64,000 nt of DNA from Lysobacterales bacterium (lineage in GTDB: Bacteria > Pseudomonadota > Gammaproteobacteria > Xanthomonadales > SZUA-5), in the NCBI GenBank assembly GCA_022841325.1, contig JALHRS010000031.1, positions 1 to 64,000 on the forward strand. Reading direction: 5' to 3'. A program made the translations under genes and the position numbers. Within the stretch, counting starts at the first letter, position 1. Each line of letters starts with the position of its first letter. Shown here piece by piece: positions 25,097 through 33,516 of the stretch. The notes under the pieces are model-generated. The model did no database searches. It saw nothing but the letters and a program-made list of their open reading frames with translations, and was not told the DNA's origin.

Positions 25097-25924
25097 TCAG
25101 AAGCTGTGCTCGGGCGTGGGGAAGCGTCGGGCGCGGACGTCTTCGATGTAGCGCTCGACCGCACCCTGCACGCTGCCGGTTTCGATCAGGAAATCCTTGG
25201 TGAAGCGCACCCGCTTGCCCGGGGTGATGCCGAGCGCATCGTAGCTGACCAGGATCTGGCCGTCGGTATCGACGCCGGCACCGATGCCGATGGTGGGAAT
25301 CGGGATGGCCTGGGTGATTTCGCGGGCGAGGCTGGCTGGCACGCATTCGAGCACCAGCGCTTCGGCGCCGGCCTCGACCACGGCATGGGCCTGTTCCAGC
25401 ATGATCCGCTGGGCCGTCTCTTCGCGGCCCTGCACGCGAAAGCCGCCCATGCGCAACACCGATTGCGGGGTCAGTCCGAGGTGCGCGCACACCGGCACTT
25501 CGCGCATCGTCAGAAAGCGGATCACTTCCAGCACACAATCCTGACCACCTTCGAGCTTGACCATGGCGGCGCCGGCATCGACCAGCATGCGCTGGGCATT
25601 GACCAGCGCCCGTTCCGGCGTGGCATAGCTGAGGAAGGGCAGATCGGCCATCAGCAGCGCGCGGCTGAGGCCACGGCGCACCGCGGCGCAGTGATAGACG
25701 ATGTCGTCGACCTGTGCCGGCAAGGTGGTGGCATGGCCCTGGATGACCATGCCGAGCGAGTCGCCGACCAGCACCACATCGATGCCGGCCGTATCCAGCA
25801 CGTGGGCGAAGCTGGCGTCATAGGCGGTCAGGGCCGTGATCACCTGGCCTTCCTGTTTCATCTTGCGCAAGCCGGGAACACTCACCGGGCGTTGCGCAGG
25901 CGCTGGGGCAGCAGAGGCGTACAT
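25097..25924 (-). CDS. panB: 3-methyl-2-oxobutanoate hydroxymethyltransferase
   Basis: A 275-residue enzyme that adds a hydroxymethyl group from methylene-tetrahydrofolate to alpha-ketoisovalerate, the first step to pantoate. Motifs seen: ALTAYDASFAHVLD, the metal-binding VGDSLGMVIQGH, VKLEGGQ and PTIGIGAG. Length is normal. The start lies 15 bases after folK, so it belongs to the pcnB-folK-panB transcript. The ATG at 25924 precedes a short variable leader (ASAAPAPAQRPVSVPGLRKMK). Confidence 0.96.
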   Translation of the reverse strand: MYASAAPAPAQRPVSVPGLRKMKQEGQVITALTAYDASFAHVLDTAGIDVVLVGDSLGMVIQGHATTLPAQVDDIVYHCAAVRRGLSRALLMADLPFLSYATPERALVNAQRMLVDAGAAMVKLEGGQDCVLEVIRFLTMREVPVCAHLGLTPQSVLRMGGFRVQGREETAQRIMLEQAHAVVEAGAEALVLECVPASLAREITQAIPIPTIGIGAGVDTDGQILVSYDALGITPGKRVRFTKDFLIETGSVQGAVERYIEDVRARRFPTPEHSF

Positions 25925-25939
25925 GAATCTCCGGGCGGT

Positions 25940-26446
25940 CTAGTTCGGGATGCGGGTCGCCGGCAGGCGCCAGCACAGGCTAGCGAATTCCGGGCGCAGC
26001 AGCGACCGCAGCGGAACAGCGCCGGGCAGGATCAGCTCCGGCGCCAGATCCGCCAGCGGCAACAGCACAAAAGCGCGTTCGCGCAGACGCGGATGCGGCA
26101 GCTGCAGCCCGGGCTCGTCGATGACCTCTGACCCGTACAGCAGCAGATCCAGATCCAGCGTGCGCGGACCGTTGCGACGGCCGCTGCTGCGATCGCGGCC
26201 CTGCGCCTGTTCGATATCGAGCATGGCCAGCAGCAGTTGCCGTGGCGGCAGCGATGTATTGATCGCAGCCACCGCATTGACGTAGTTGGCCTGATCCGGA
26301 TCGCCCCAGGGCAAGGAGCCATACAGGGGCGAGACCGCTATCCAGCGACTGCGCGGCAGCTGCTGCAGCGCGCTGACAGCACGGGCGATCTGCTGCTCGG
26401 GCTGATCCAGATTGCTGCCGAGGCCGATGTAGGCGCGCTCCGCCAT
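25940..26446 (-). CDS. folK: 2-amino-4-hydroxy-6-hydroxymethyldihydropteridine pyrophosphokinase
   Basis: A 168-residue HPPK that transfers pyrophosphate from ATP to hydroxymethyl-dihydropterin in folate synthesis. The diagnostic segments are present: AYIGLGSNLD, the SPLYGSLPWG region and GRRNGPRTLDLDLLLYG with the metal-binding Asp pair. It starts 2 bases after the pcnB stop and ends 15 bases before panB, so the three are one operon. Folate is the cofactor consumed by PanB, which gives the grouping metabolic sense. Confidence 0.96.
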   Translation of the reverse strand: MAERAYIGLGSNLDQPEQQIARAVSALQQLPRSRWIAVSPLYGSLPWGDPDQANYVNAVAAINTSLPPRQLLLAMLDIEQAQGRDRSSGRRNGPRTLDLDLLLYGSEVIDEPGLQLPHPRLRERAFVLLPLADLAPELILPGAVPLRSLLRPEFASLCWRLPATRIPN

Positions 26447-26448
26447 CG

Positions 26449-27810
26449 TCAGTCGGCGGGCGCTGCCGGCGCACCCGGCACCCGACGGCGCCGGCGACGG
26501 CGACGCTTGGCCGGCGGCTCTTCTTCGGATGGCAGCGAGGCGGGCCCGGCCTTCACTGCCGGCGCGGCCCGGAACAGGGCATCGAATTCACTCTCGCCGC
26601 AGGTCTGGGCTTTCTCCCAACGCTCGGCGATCGGCCGCAGCAGCGGATCGACCTGGGCGCGCAGAACCATGAAATCAAAGGCTGCGCGGAAGCGCGGATG
26701 ACGCATCAGGCGGCGGGCGCGGCTGGGTGAATTGGTTTCCAGTCGCGGTTGCAGCTCCCAGATCTCGCGGGTGACGATCGAGAACCGGCGCGGCAGCGCC
26801 ACCCGCTCCATGGCGTCCTGGAACACGATCTCGGCGGCATCGGCCATCGCGCCCTCGGCATGGATGTCGATACCGGCGCAGGCCATCTGGAACGGTTCCC
26901 ACAGGAAAGCCGCAAACAGGAAGGCCGGCGTGATCGGCTTGTCCTGGGCCACCCGCAGATCGGTACTGCGCAGCGCCGCCCGGATCAGGGCGCCGGCATA
27001 GGGCTGGCCACTGTCGCTGTTGATGCTGACCGAGGGAAACAGGTGCTCGAACAGGCGCAGTCTGAGCAGCTGCTCATAGCTTTTTTCGGCATGGCCGTAG
27101 AGGAACAGTTTCTGCAGGTCGTCGAACAGGCGCGCCGGCGGAATGCCATCGAGCAGATTGGCGAGGCGCCCGATCGGCTCCTCGGTGCCGCGCTCCAGCG
27201 TGAAACCGAGCTTGGCTGCCAGGCGGGCGGCACGGAGCATGCGCACCGGATCCTCGCGATAGCGCTGGTCGGGATCGCCGATCAGCCGCAACTGGCGCTT
27301 TTCCAGATCCTCCAGACCACCGACGAAATCGCGCACCGCGAAGTCGTCGATGCTGTAGTAGAGCGCGTTGACGGTGAAATCGCGGCGCCGGGCATCTTCT
27401 TCCAGCGTGCCGAAGACGTTGTCGCGCAACACCAGCCCTTCCGCCTCGACTTCGCGCTCGGGGTGATCTTCACCCTCGGTGCCGCCGCCGCGAAAGGTGG
27501 TGACTTCAATGATCTCGTTGCCGAAGCGCACGTGGGCGATGACGAAACGACGGCCGATCAGGCGGCAGGTGCGGAAGACCTTCCGGATCTCCTCCGGATG
27601 GGCGTCGGTGGCCACATCGTAGTCCTTGGGATCGCCGCCGAGCAGCAGATCACGCACCGCGCCACCGACCAGGTGGGCCTGATAACCGGCCTCACGCAGG
27701 CCGTAGAGCACGCGCACCGCAGCCGAGCTGATGCGCTTGCGGGAAATGATGTGCTGTGGCCGCTCAAGCACCAGCGGCTGGTGCTCGGAATGTATGTCCA
27801 TGTCGATCAT
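26449..27810 (-). CDS. pcnB: poly(A) polymerase I
   Basis: A 453-residue nucleotidyltransferase that adds 3' poly(A) tails to RNAs and promotes their decay. The catalytic segment GGAVRDLLLGGDPKDYDVATDA is intact near residues 49-70, and the tRNA-nucleotidyltransferase-like RFVIAHVRFGNEIIEV and RREDPVRMLRAARL type elements follow. The basic C-terminus (KRRRRRRRRVPG) is typical of PcnB and separates it from the CCA-adding enzyme. The alternative ATG three codons in (MDIHSEHQ) is also possible. It heads the pcnB-folK-panB operon and is divergent from the tRNA-Glu gene. Confidence 0.94.
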   Translation of the reverse strand: MIDMDIHSEHQPLVLERPQHIISRKRISSAAVRVLYGLREAGYQAHLVGGAVRDLLLGGDPKDYDVATDAHPEEIRKVFRTCRLIGRRFVIAHVRFGNEIIEVTTFRGGGTEGEDHPEREVEAEGLVLRDNVFGTLEEDARRRDFTVNALYYSIDDFAVRDFVGGLEDLEKRQLRLIGDPDQRYREDPVRMLRAARLAAKLGFTLERGTEEPIGRLANLLDGIPPARLFDDLQKLFLYGHAEKSYEQLLRLRLFEHLFPSVSINSDSGQPYAGALIRAALRSTDLRVAQDKPITPAFLFAAFLWEPFQMACAGIDIHAEGAMADAAEIVFQDAMERVALPRRFSIVTREIWELQPRLETNSPSRARRLMRHPRFRAAFDFMVLRAQVDPLLRPIAERWEKAQTCGESEFDALFRAAPAVKAGPASLPSEEEPPAKRRRRRRRRVPGAPAAPAD

Positions 27811-27859
27811 CTACTATCCATGTAGTGAAAAGTTTGCGGGCACTTGGGCCCGCAGCTGG

Positions 27860-27888
27860 TTGTGGCGCGCCTTCGCCACCGCTATTAT
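27860..27888 (+). promoter_or_regulatory. promoter of tRNA-Glu
   Basis: TTGTGG (27860-27865) and TATTAT (27883-27888) with 17-base spacing lie 16 bases before the tRNA 5' end. This fits a sigma-70 promoter. Confidence 0.6.
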
Positions 27889-27904
27889 CGCAGAGCTCAG
27901 CAAA

Positions 27905-27979
27905 GCTCCCTTCGTCTAGCGGTTAGGACGTGGCCCTCTCAAGGCTAAAACACGAGTTCGATTCTCGTAGGGAGCGCCA
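27905..27979 (+). tRNA. tRNA-Glu (anticodon CTC)
   Basis: The acceptor stem GCTCCCT/AGGGAGC, the anticodon stem TGGCC/GGCTA with loop CTCTCAA, and the T-arm ACGAG-TTCGATT-CTCGT all pair, and the 3' CCA is encoded (27977-27979). The anticodon CTC (27938-27940) reads GAG. Many gammaproteobacteria carry only the TTC isoacceptor; a CTC species fits a GC-rich genome with heavy GAG use. fdxA begins 21 bases downstream. Confidence 0.95.
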
Positions 27980-28000
27980 AATTTCGGTACTTGCGCGCCA

Positions 28001-28324
28001 ATGCCCTTTGTTGTCATCGAAAACTGCATCAAGTGCAAGTACACCGACTGCGTCGAAGTCTGTCCGGTGGATTGCTTTCATGAAGGCCCGAATTTCCTGG
28101 CCATCGATCCGGACGAATGCATCGACTGCACGCTGTGCGAGCCCGAGTGCCCGGCCAACGCCATCTTCCCCGAAGATGATGTGCCGGCGGGCCAGGAGCA
28201 TTTCATCGCGCTGAATCGTGAACTCGCAGCCGGTTGGCCGACGATCACGACGCAGAAAGCGCCGCCGCCTGACGCCAAGGAATGGGACGGAAAGCCCGAC
28301 AAGCTGCGCCTGCTGGAGCGCTGA
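28001..28324 (+). CDS. fdxA: seven-iron ferredoxin
   Basis: A 107-residue ferredoxin of the FdxA type with one 3Fe-4S and one 4Fe-4S cluster. The cysteine pattern [18 protein letters not shown] and [17 protein letters not shown] is complete, and the longer C-terminal tail (residues 60-107) is typical for the class. It is a cytosolic electron carrier; the partner is not evident. The start is 21 bases after the tRNA CCA, and no Shine-Dalgarno sequence is visible in TTTCGGTACTTGCGCGCCA. It may therefore be read from the tRNA promoter. Confidence 0.95.
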   Translation: MPFVVIENCIKCKYTDCVEVCPVDCFHEGPNFLAIDPDECIDCTLCEPECPANAIFPEDDVPAGQEHFIALNRELAAGWPTITTQKAPPPDAKEWDGKPDKLRLLER

Positions 28325-28349
28325 ACGCCCGGCTTTCCGATCCGATGGC

Positions 28350-28943
28350 TCAACGCAGACGGGCTTCGACTGCACCCAGCACCGTCATCGCCGGATCGTC
28401 CTTGCGGGTAGCGCCAGACGCATCCACGACCGTCACGATGGAACCGGCATCGGCCTGCGCCACCTGCACGATCATTCTCGGCGAAGGCGCATCGGCGCCG
28501 AACATGCGCTTGAAGAAGCCAGGCCGCGGCGGTGCCGAAGCCAGTTCGACGTCATAGCTCAGCCCTTCAGGATTCTTCGCCAGCACCTTGCAGCAAGCGC
28601 TGCGCTCCAGCGCGATGCCAACGCGCCGGAAGGCGCTGTCGGTGGCATCCGCCAGCGGCAGAACGGCGTTCGCTGCACGCGGAAAGCCGCCGCGGGCCAC
28701 AGCCACGGTGTTACCCAGCGTAGGCGGCGCGGTATCCACATTGCTGGCCACGCCCTGAACTGCCGGGACCTGCAACGCCGGATTGGGCGCCGGAGCGATC
28801 AGATCGCTGGGCACCTTCAGCGGCGGGGTCTCCCTGGCATCTTCGTAGATGATCTGCCGATCCACCCAGCTACAACCCACCTGCAGACCCAGGGCCACCA
28901 TCAGCAGCAGTTTTCTGTGACTGGTCCAGCGCACTCGAGACAT
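28350..28943 (-). CDS. bamC: outer-membrane assembly lipoprotein BamC-like
   Basis: A lipoprotein of about 197 residues whose signal sequence (MSRVRWTSHRKLLLMVALGL) ends in the lipobox LQVGC. A proline-rich linker (PPLKVPSDLIAPAPNPALQVP) follows, reminiscent of the BamC N-terminal lasso that binds BamD, then a compact domain. Position directly downstream of dapA is that of bamC in E. coli. It is shorter than E. coli BamC (one globular domain rather than two). A TTG start at 28997 overlapping the dapA stop is possible; I prefer the ATG at 28943 because the signal peptide fits it. Confidence 0.72.
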   Translation of the reverse strand: MSRVRWTSHRKLLLMVALGLQVGCSWVDRQIIYEDARETPPLKVPSDLIAPAPNPALQVPAVQGVASNVDTAPPTLGNTVAVARGGFPRAANAVLPLADATDSAFRRVGIALERSACCKVLAKNPEGLSYDVELASAPPRPGFFKRMFGADAPSPRMIVQVAQADAGSIVTVVDASGATRKDDPAMTVLGAVEARLR

Positions 28944-28993
28944 TCGGTCATCCGTTCCTGTTGTGTTTGATCGCGGCGTTTGCCGGACCAGGC

Positions 28994-29893
28994 TCAAGCT
29001 GCCAGCGCGGTATCGAGGACCACGCCGGCGTGCCGCAAGGCCGCGCCCAGCGCGGGGCGATGCTCGGGCGACAAGGGTAACAGCGGCAGCCTGAGTACAT
29101 CCTGCATGCGCCGCATCATCGCCAGCCCGGCCTTGACCGGTGTCGGGTTCGGTTCCAGCCCGGCAGCCGCGTACAGGGGTGCAAGCATAGCGTCGATTTC
29201 CTCCGCTGCCTGCATATTGCCGGCTCGGGCACTACGGTACAGTTCAGCGCAGGCCGCTGGCACACAATTGGCGACCACCGAAATCAGGCCGTCGGCACCG
29301 GCGGCGAATGCCCGCAACGCGGTCGGGTCATCACCGCTCAGCACCGCGAAGCCGGGCTGACGCAGGTTCAGCAGCGCCTGCATGCGCGCCGGATCCGGCA
29401 GTGCTTCCTTGACGCCGATGATCTGCGGATGCGGTGCCAGCTGGGCCACGGTTTCAGGCTGAAGATCGACGCCGGTGCGGGAAGGAACGTTATAGAGAAT
29501 GACTGGCAGTCCGCCGGCCTCGGCCAGTTGCAGAAAATGCGCCCGCAAGCCCGACTGCGTCGGTCGCGAGTAATAGGGCGTGACCGCCAGCACCGCATCG
29601 GCGCCGACCCCCCGCGCCAGCTGCGCCAGACGCACGGCCCGGGCCGTCGAAGCCCCACCGGCACCGGCAATCACCGGTACTCGACCAGCGCAGCGGGACA
29701 CACCGATCTGCAACAGCGCAGCCAGTTCGGATTCTTCCAGGGCCCCGGATTCACCGGTCGAGCCGCCGATCACCAGCCCGTGACTGCCCTGCTCCAGCTG
29801 CCAGTCGACCAGGGCCTCGAAGGCCAGCAGATCGAGGGCACCATTGCGCTGAAACGGAGTCACCAAGGCCGGAATGCTGCCGTGTATGTGCAC
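28994..29893 (-). CDS. dapA: 4-hydroxy-tetrahydrodipicolinate synthase
   Basis: A 299-residue aldolase-family enzyme condensing pyruvate with aspartate semialdehyde in lysine and diaminopimelate synthesis. Visible landmarks: GSTGESGALEESE (substrate loop), VTPYYSRPTQSGL with the proton-relay Tyr, the YNVPSRTG segment with its Arg, and the Schiff-base Lys in IIGVKEALPD. Length is normal. It is divergent from gcvR and followed by bamC, the same layout as E. coli. Confidence 0.95.
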   Translation of the reverse strand: MHIHGSIPALVTPFQRNGALDLLAFEALVDWQLEQGSHGLVIGGSTGESGALEESELAALLQIGVSRCAGRVPVIAGAGGASTARAVRLAQLARGVGADAVLAVTPYYSRPTQSGLRAHFLQLAEAGGLPVILYNVPSRTGVDLQPETVAQLAPHPQIIGVKEALPDPARMQALLNLRQPGFAVLSGDDPTALRAFAAGADGLISVVANCVPAACAELYRSARAGNMQAAEEIDAMLAPLYAAAGLEPNPTPVKAGLAMMRRMQDVLRLPLLPLSPEHRPALGAALRHAGVVLDTALAA

Positions 29894-30024
29894 GAATGCT
29901 GGAGTCCATGGTAAAGCTGACCCCCGATCTTACTTGCGGCATTTCCGAGCTGACAAGTATCCTGTGTGGCTCAATCGGGCCTCCCATCGGGCAGCTCGTG
30001 CCTCCGCCCCTTCAGCTGAAGACC

Positions 30025-30585
30025 GTGTCCGAACCCAATCCCCGCCCGAACGTCCCCGAGAACCATCTGCTGATCTCGGCCATCGCACCCAATTCGGTGG
30101 CGCTGCTGACCTATATCGGCAAGCGCGTGCTGGATGCCGGCTGCAATCTGCTGGAAGCGCGCGTGGCCCTGCTGGGTCAGGAAGTGTCGGTGCTGCTGCT
30201 GGCGTCGGGCTCCTGGGATGCCATCGCCAAGTGCGAGTCGGCGCTGGGCAAGGTGCAGCGCGACGACCAGATGGTGCTGACCATGCGTCGCACCAGCTCA
30301 CGCGAGCTGACCGGCAGCAGTCTGCCCTACACGGTGGAGGTGATTGCCGCTGATCGCCCCGGGATTCTCTACCAGCTGGCCGAGTTCTTCTCGCGCCGCG
30401 GCATCAGCGTCGAAGCGCTGAATTCTTCGCGCTATCGCGCCGCGCAGACCGGCGCCGAGATGTTCTCGGCCCAGATCTCCATCGGCATTCCGGCGGCAGC
30501 GCATATTTCCAGCCTGCGTGAGGACTTCCTGGAGTTTTGCGACACCCTCAATCTGGACGCCATTCTGGAACCGATCAAGGGCTAG
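30025..30585 (+). CDS. gcvR: glycine cleavage system transcriptional repressor (two ACT domains)
   Basis: A protein of about 186 residues made of two ACT domains: the first at NHLLISAIAPNSVALLTYIG, the second at PYTVEVIAADRPGILYQLAEFF. GcvR binds glycine and counteracts the activator GcvA in E. coli. Divergence from dapA is the conserved context. The track begins at 29896; family alignment favours the GTG at 30025 (VSEPNPRPNVPENHLLI), though no strong ribosome site precedes it and an ATG at 29908 is an alternative. gcvT, the expected target pathway, is at the left end of the window. Confidence 0.88.
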   Translation: MSEPNPRPNVPENHLLISAIAPNSVALLTYIGKRVLDAGCNLLEARVALLGQEVSVLLLASGSWDAIAKCESALGKVQRDDQMVLTMRRTSSRELTGSSLPYTVEVIAADRPGILYQLAEFFSRRGISVEALNSSRYRAAQTGAEMFSAQISIGIPAAAHISSLREDFLEFCDTLNLDAILEPIKG

Positions 30586-30636
30586 CCCGCATTTCTCACA
30601 CCTGCGCGGGCTAGATCCGACAGCTGACCGGCTGTC
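30582..30636 (+). terminator. two hairpins after gcvR
   Basis: CTAGCCCGC/GCGGGCTAG (30582-30614, including the stop codon) and GACAGC/GCTGTC (30619-30636) follow the gene. Neither is followed directly by a T-run, although TTTTTTT occurs at about 30659. Possible attenuation or termination between gcvR and the PhoH gene. Confidence 0.4.
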
Positions 30637-30708
30637 TGGAGTCACGCGCACGGCTGGCTTTTTTTGGGCATTCTCGGAGGGCACACAGCGCCTGAGCCCG
30701 GAGACCCA

Positions 30709-32106
30709 ATGAGTCAGAAGAAGCGGATCTATGTTCTGGACACCAATGTACTGATGCACGACCCCAGCGCCGTGTTCCGCTTCGAGGAGCACGATGTCTA
30801 TCTGCCCATGATGGTGCTGGAGGAACTGGACGCCGCCAAGAAGGGCACCTCGGAAGTCTCGCGCAATGTGCGCCAGGTCAGCCGCTTCCTCAATGAATTG
30901 CTGGAAGCCAACGGCGCCAACACGCTGGACAAGGGCATCGCCCTGAAGCGTCCAGACGGCCTCGATCTCGGACGCCACAAGCCGCGCGGTCATTTGCGTT
31001 TCCAGACCACCGCCAACAAGGCCAACGGCCACAGCTTCGGCACGGTGATCCCGGACAACCAGATTCTGCACGCGGTGCTGCAGCTGCGCGAAGACCATCC
31101 GCGCACGCCGGTGGTGCTGGTCACCAAGGACATCAATCTGCGGATCAAGGCCAAGATCCACGGGATTTCGGCCGAGGATTATGAAAACGATCGGGCGCTG
31201 GATGATCTGGCGCTGCTCTACACCGGTGTCGGCCTGCTCACGCCGGAGTTCTGGGGCCGGCATCCGGAACTGGAATCGTGGTCCGAGCGCGGCCGCACCT
31301 ACTACCGCGTCAAGCTCAAGCGTGATGAGCGCTGGCACCCGAATCAGTTCCTGCACTTCGGCGACGACAATCAGGTGGCGCTACGGGTGCTCAGGGTCGA
31401 GGGTGGCAAGGCCGTGCTGCAGATCGTCGATGACTACCAGAACAATCCGCATCGGGTCTGGGGCATCAGTGCCCGCAACCGCGAGCAGAACTTCGGCCTC
31501 AATGTGCTGATGGATCCGGACGTCGATTTCGTCACCCTGCTCGGCACCGCCGGCACCGGCAAGACCCTGCTGGCCCTGGCCGCAGGCCTGGCCCAGACCA
31601 TGGACCAGCAGCGCTACAAGGAGATCATCGTCACCCGGGCCACGGTACCGGTGGGCGAGGACATCGGCTTCCTGCCCGGCACCGAAGAAGAAAAGATGAC
31701 GCCATGGATGGGCGCGCTCAACGACAATCTGGAAGTGCTGGCCAGCCCGCAGGATTCCAGCAACTGGGCCCGCCAGGCCACCAACGATCTGCTGTCCTCG
31801 CGCATCAAGGTGCGCTCGATGAGCTTCATGCGCGGACGCACCTTCCTGTCGCGCTACGTCATCGTCGACGAGGCCCAGAATCTGACCCCCAAGCAGATGA
31901 AGACCCTGCTGACCCGCGCCGGACCCGGCACCAAGATGGTGTGCCTGGGCAATGTCGAGCAGATCGACACGCCCTATCTGACCGAAACCACCTCTGGCCT
32001 TACGTTTGCCGTCGACCGTTTCCAGTACTGGCCGCACAGTGCACACATCACCCTGCGCCGCGGCGAGCGCTCACGACTGGCCGATTTTGCGTCGGAAGTG
32101 TTGTAG
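30709..32106 (+). CDS. PIN domain plus PhoH-type ATPase (PhoH2/YlaK-like)
   Basis: A 465-residue fusion of an N-terminal PIN ribonuclease domain ([11 protein letters not shown], further acidic residues to about 150) and a C-terminal PhoH helicase/ATPase (Walker [16 protein letters not shown]; Walker [19 protein letters not shown]). PhoH2 proteins of this type have RNA helicase and RNase activity, so an RNA-processing role is expected. The ATG at 30709 has GGAG at 7 bases; the track start adds 15 codons. It is single, with hairpins on both sides. Confidence 0.92.
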   Translation: MSQKKRIYVLDTNVLMHDPSAVFRFEEHDVYLPMMVLEELDAAKKGTSEVSRNVRQVSRFLNELLEANGANTLDKGIALKRPDGLDLGRHKPRGHLRFQTTANKANGHSFGTVIPDNQILHAVLQLREDHPRTPVVLVTKDINLRIKAKIHGISAEDYENDRALDDLALLYTGVGLLTPEFWGRHPELESWSERGRTYYRVKLKRDERWHPNQFLHFGDDNQVALRVLRVEGGKAVLQIVDDYQNNPHRVWGISARNREQNFGLNVLMDPDVDFVTLLGTAGTGKTLLALAAGLAQTMDQQRYKEIIVTRATVPVGEDIGFLPGTEEEKMTPWMGALNDNLEVLASPQDSSNWARQATNDLLSSRIKVRSMSFMRGRTFLSRYVIVDEAQNLTPKQMKTLLTRAGPGTKMVCLGNVEQIDTPYLTETTSGLTFAVDRFQYWPHSAHITLRRGERSRLADFASEVL

Positions 32107-32135
32107 GCGCACCACACGCTTGGGGGACGGGAAGC

Positions 32136-32208
32136 AGCGGAGCAAGCTCCGCTCTACCAAATCGTTGGGGTGCAGGTCTTTGCGGGCGCTGCCGAGCTGG
32201 CTCGGCAG
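32136..32208. terminator. hairpins in a convergent gap
   Basis: AGCGGAGC-AA-GCTCCGCT (32136-32153) and CTGCCGAGC-TG-GCTCGGCAG (32189-32208) are perfect stems between the stops of two convergent genes. They lack long T-runs but are placed as bidirectional transcript ends. Confidence 0.5.
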
Positions 32209-32215
32209 GGGTGGC

Positions 32216-33388
32216 TCAGAACCTGAGGTTCCACAAGGCTTCAAACTCGAAATGAGTCGAGTCGGTGGGATCCACGTTGCGGGCGAAGGGTGAGCCCAGC
32301 ACGTATTCGGCGCCGGCATAGCTGGCGGTCAATCGCAGTTCGCCCAGGATACCCAGTGAGCGTCCCAGACCCAGCGACCAGTTGGAATCGCTCTGGATAC
32401 CGGAAATCGCCTGCTGCAACAGTGGCGCGGTGGGGTTCGGCTGCAGACTGGTGCTGTAGCGCAGGGCCCACTGCCAGCGCTGATCGCCGCCCTGAATGGC
32501 AGCGGAGTAGACGGTCAGATCTTCCCAGGCGAAGCTGGGGCTGGAGCTGTCACCGAGCAGCGACAGGAAACGGTTCGGCAGCGCATAGCTGGAGAAGCCG
32601 TTGATGTCGCTGTAGAACACATGCTCGGCTCCGAGCACCAGTTGCGCTCCGGGCGCCAGCTGCGCCGAGACGCCGAAAGCTGCCGACGCCGGAATGTCCA
32701 GATCGCCGGGCTCGGAATAAACCCCTTGATAGGACTTGTAGGTATTCATGTCCACGCGCGAGCGCAGGCCCGCGCTCCAGCTGAGCCGGTCGGCCACTGG
32801 CGCGCCGATGGCGAAAGCCAGCCCGGTGCCCCGCGACTCATCGGCGCTCACCGCAGGTCCAGGCAACTGGCTGTCAGGCGACTCCACCAGCGGCGACAAG
32901 GTGCCACTGGCGAAGCGCTGGTCGGCAAAGACCGCATCGACGCCGATCGAGAAACCTGCATTCGACTGCACGAACAGGCCCGAGGTCAGCACCCGACGAT
33001 CCAGCGAACCATCACTGATCGCGGACACGGTGGGATCACTGCTGGCCTGCAGCCGTGAGTCGGGACGGTCGGTGAGGCGCATTGCGCGCGCGAACAGGGT
33101 CCAGTCCTGCCCGGATGCCAAGGGCACCACCAGCAGATCACTGATCACCCTGCTCAGCGGGTTGAGCGACGGCGCTTCGGTCAGCGCCTCAAGCTCTACC
33201 CAGGAAAAATTGGGCGCCAGCCGCTGGGCGGCTGCGACCCGCAACGGACCCCGCAGCACGGTCTTGGTCGACGTGCCGGAAGTCCCCAGATAACCGGTGG
33301 CCGGCTGCTGGGCGTAGAGAAAAGAAGGGACGGCGAGGAGTAAACTCGCCGTCCCAATCAAAGTTTTCAAGTGTGCTCTCGCCTGCAT
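32216..33388 (-). CDS. outer-membrane beta-barrel protein, FadL/OMPP1-like
   Basis: A protein of about 390 residues with a signal peptide (MQARAHLKTLIGTASLLLAV ... FLYAQQ) and alternating hydrophobic strands ending in a C-terminal Phe (ALWNLRF), the outer-membrane insertion signal. Strand repeats such as LSWSAGLRSRVDMNTYKSYQG and FGVSAQLAPGAQLVLGAEHVFY resemble the FadL/TodX family of hydrophobic-substrate channels. I choose ATG 33388 because the signal peptide follows at once; the 39-residue extension in the track crosses the interleaved repeats. Substrate unknown; family placement moderately sure. Confidence 0.72.
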   Translation of the reverse strand: MQARAHLKTLIGTASLLLAVPSFLYAQQPATGYLGTSGTSTKTVLRGPLRVAAAQRLAPNFSWVELEALTEAPSLNPLSRVISDLLVVPLASGQDWTLFARAMRLTDRPDSRLQASSDPTVSAISDGSLDRRVLTSGLFVQSNAGFSIGVDAVFADQRFASGTLSPLVESPDSQLPGPAVSADESRGTGLAFAIGAPVADRLSWSAGLRSRVDMNTYKSYQGVYSEPGDLDIPASAAFGVSAQLAPGAQLVLGAEHVFYSDINGFSSYALPNRFLSLLGDSSSPSFAWEDLTVYSAAIQGGDQRWQWALRYSTSLQPNPTAPLLQQAISGIQSDSNWSLGLGRSLGILGELRLTASYAGAEYVLGSPFARNVDPTDSTHFEFEALWNLRF

Positions 33389-33414
33389 GCCCCTGAAGCC
33401 CGCTAGAAGAGAAG

Positions 33415-33502
33415 GAGTGTTGCTTCTAGCCGACGCCAGAATCGCAAAAAAACAACAGCGCGTCAAGTACGCAACACTCTCTATTTTTCGTTGTTTTTTT
33501 GC
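33415..33502. promoter_or_regulatory. interleaved inverted repeats in the divergent porin/thiD gap
   Basis: GAGTGTTGC (33415-33423) pairs with GCAACACTC (33471-33479), and GCAAAAAAACAAC (33444-33456) pairs with GTTGTTTTTTTGC (33490-33502). The order A-B-A'-B' means both stems can form only as a pseudoknot, or else exclude each other. It lies 14 bases before thiD and 26 bases before the porin start. No known riboswitch consensus (including TPP) was recognised. Confidence 0.55.
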
Positions 33503-33516
33503 CACAGGATTGGCTC

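Noticed and set aside
33389-33516. TPP riboswitch upstream of thiD
   Set aside because: The conserved CTGAGA and ACCTGA-type elements are absent; only the interleaved inverted repeats are present.
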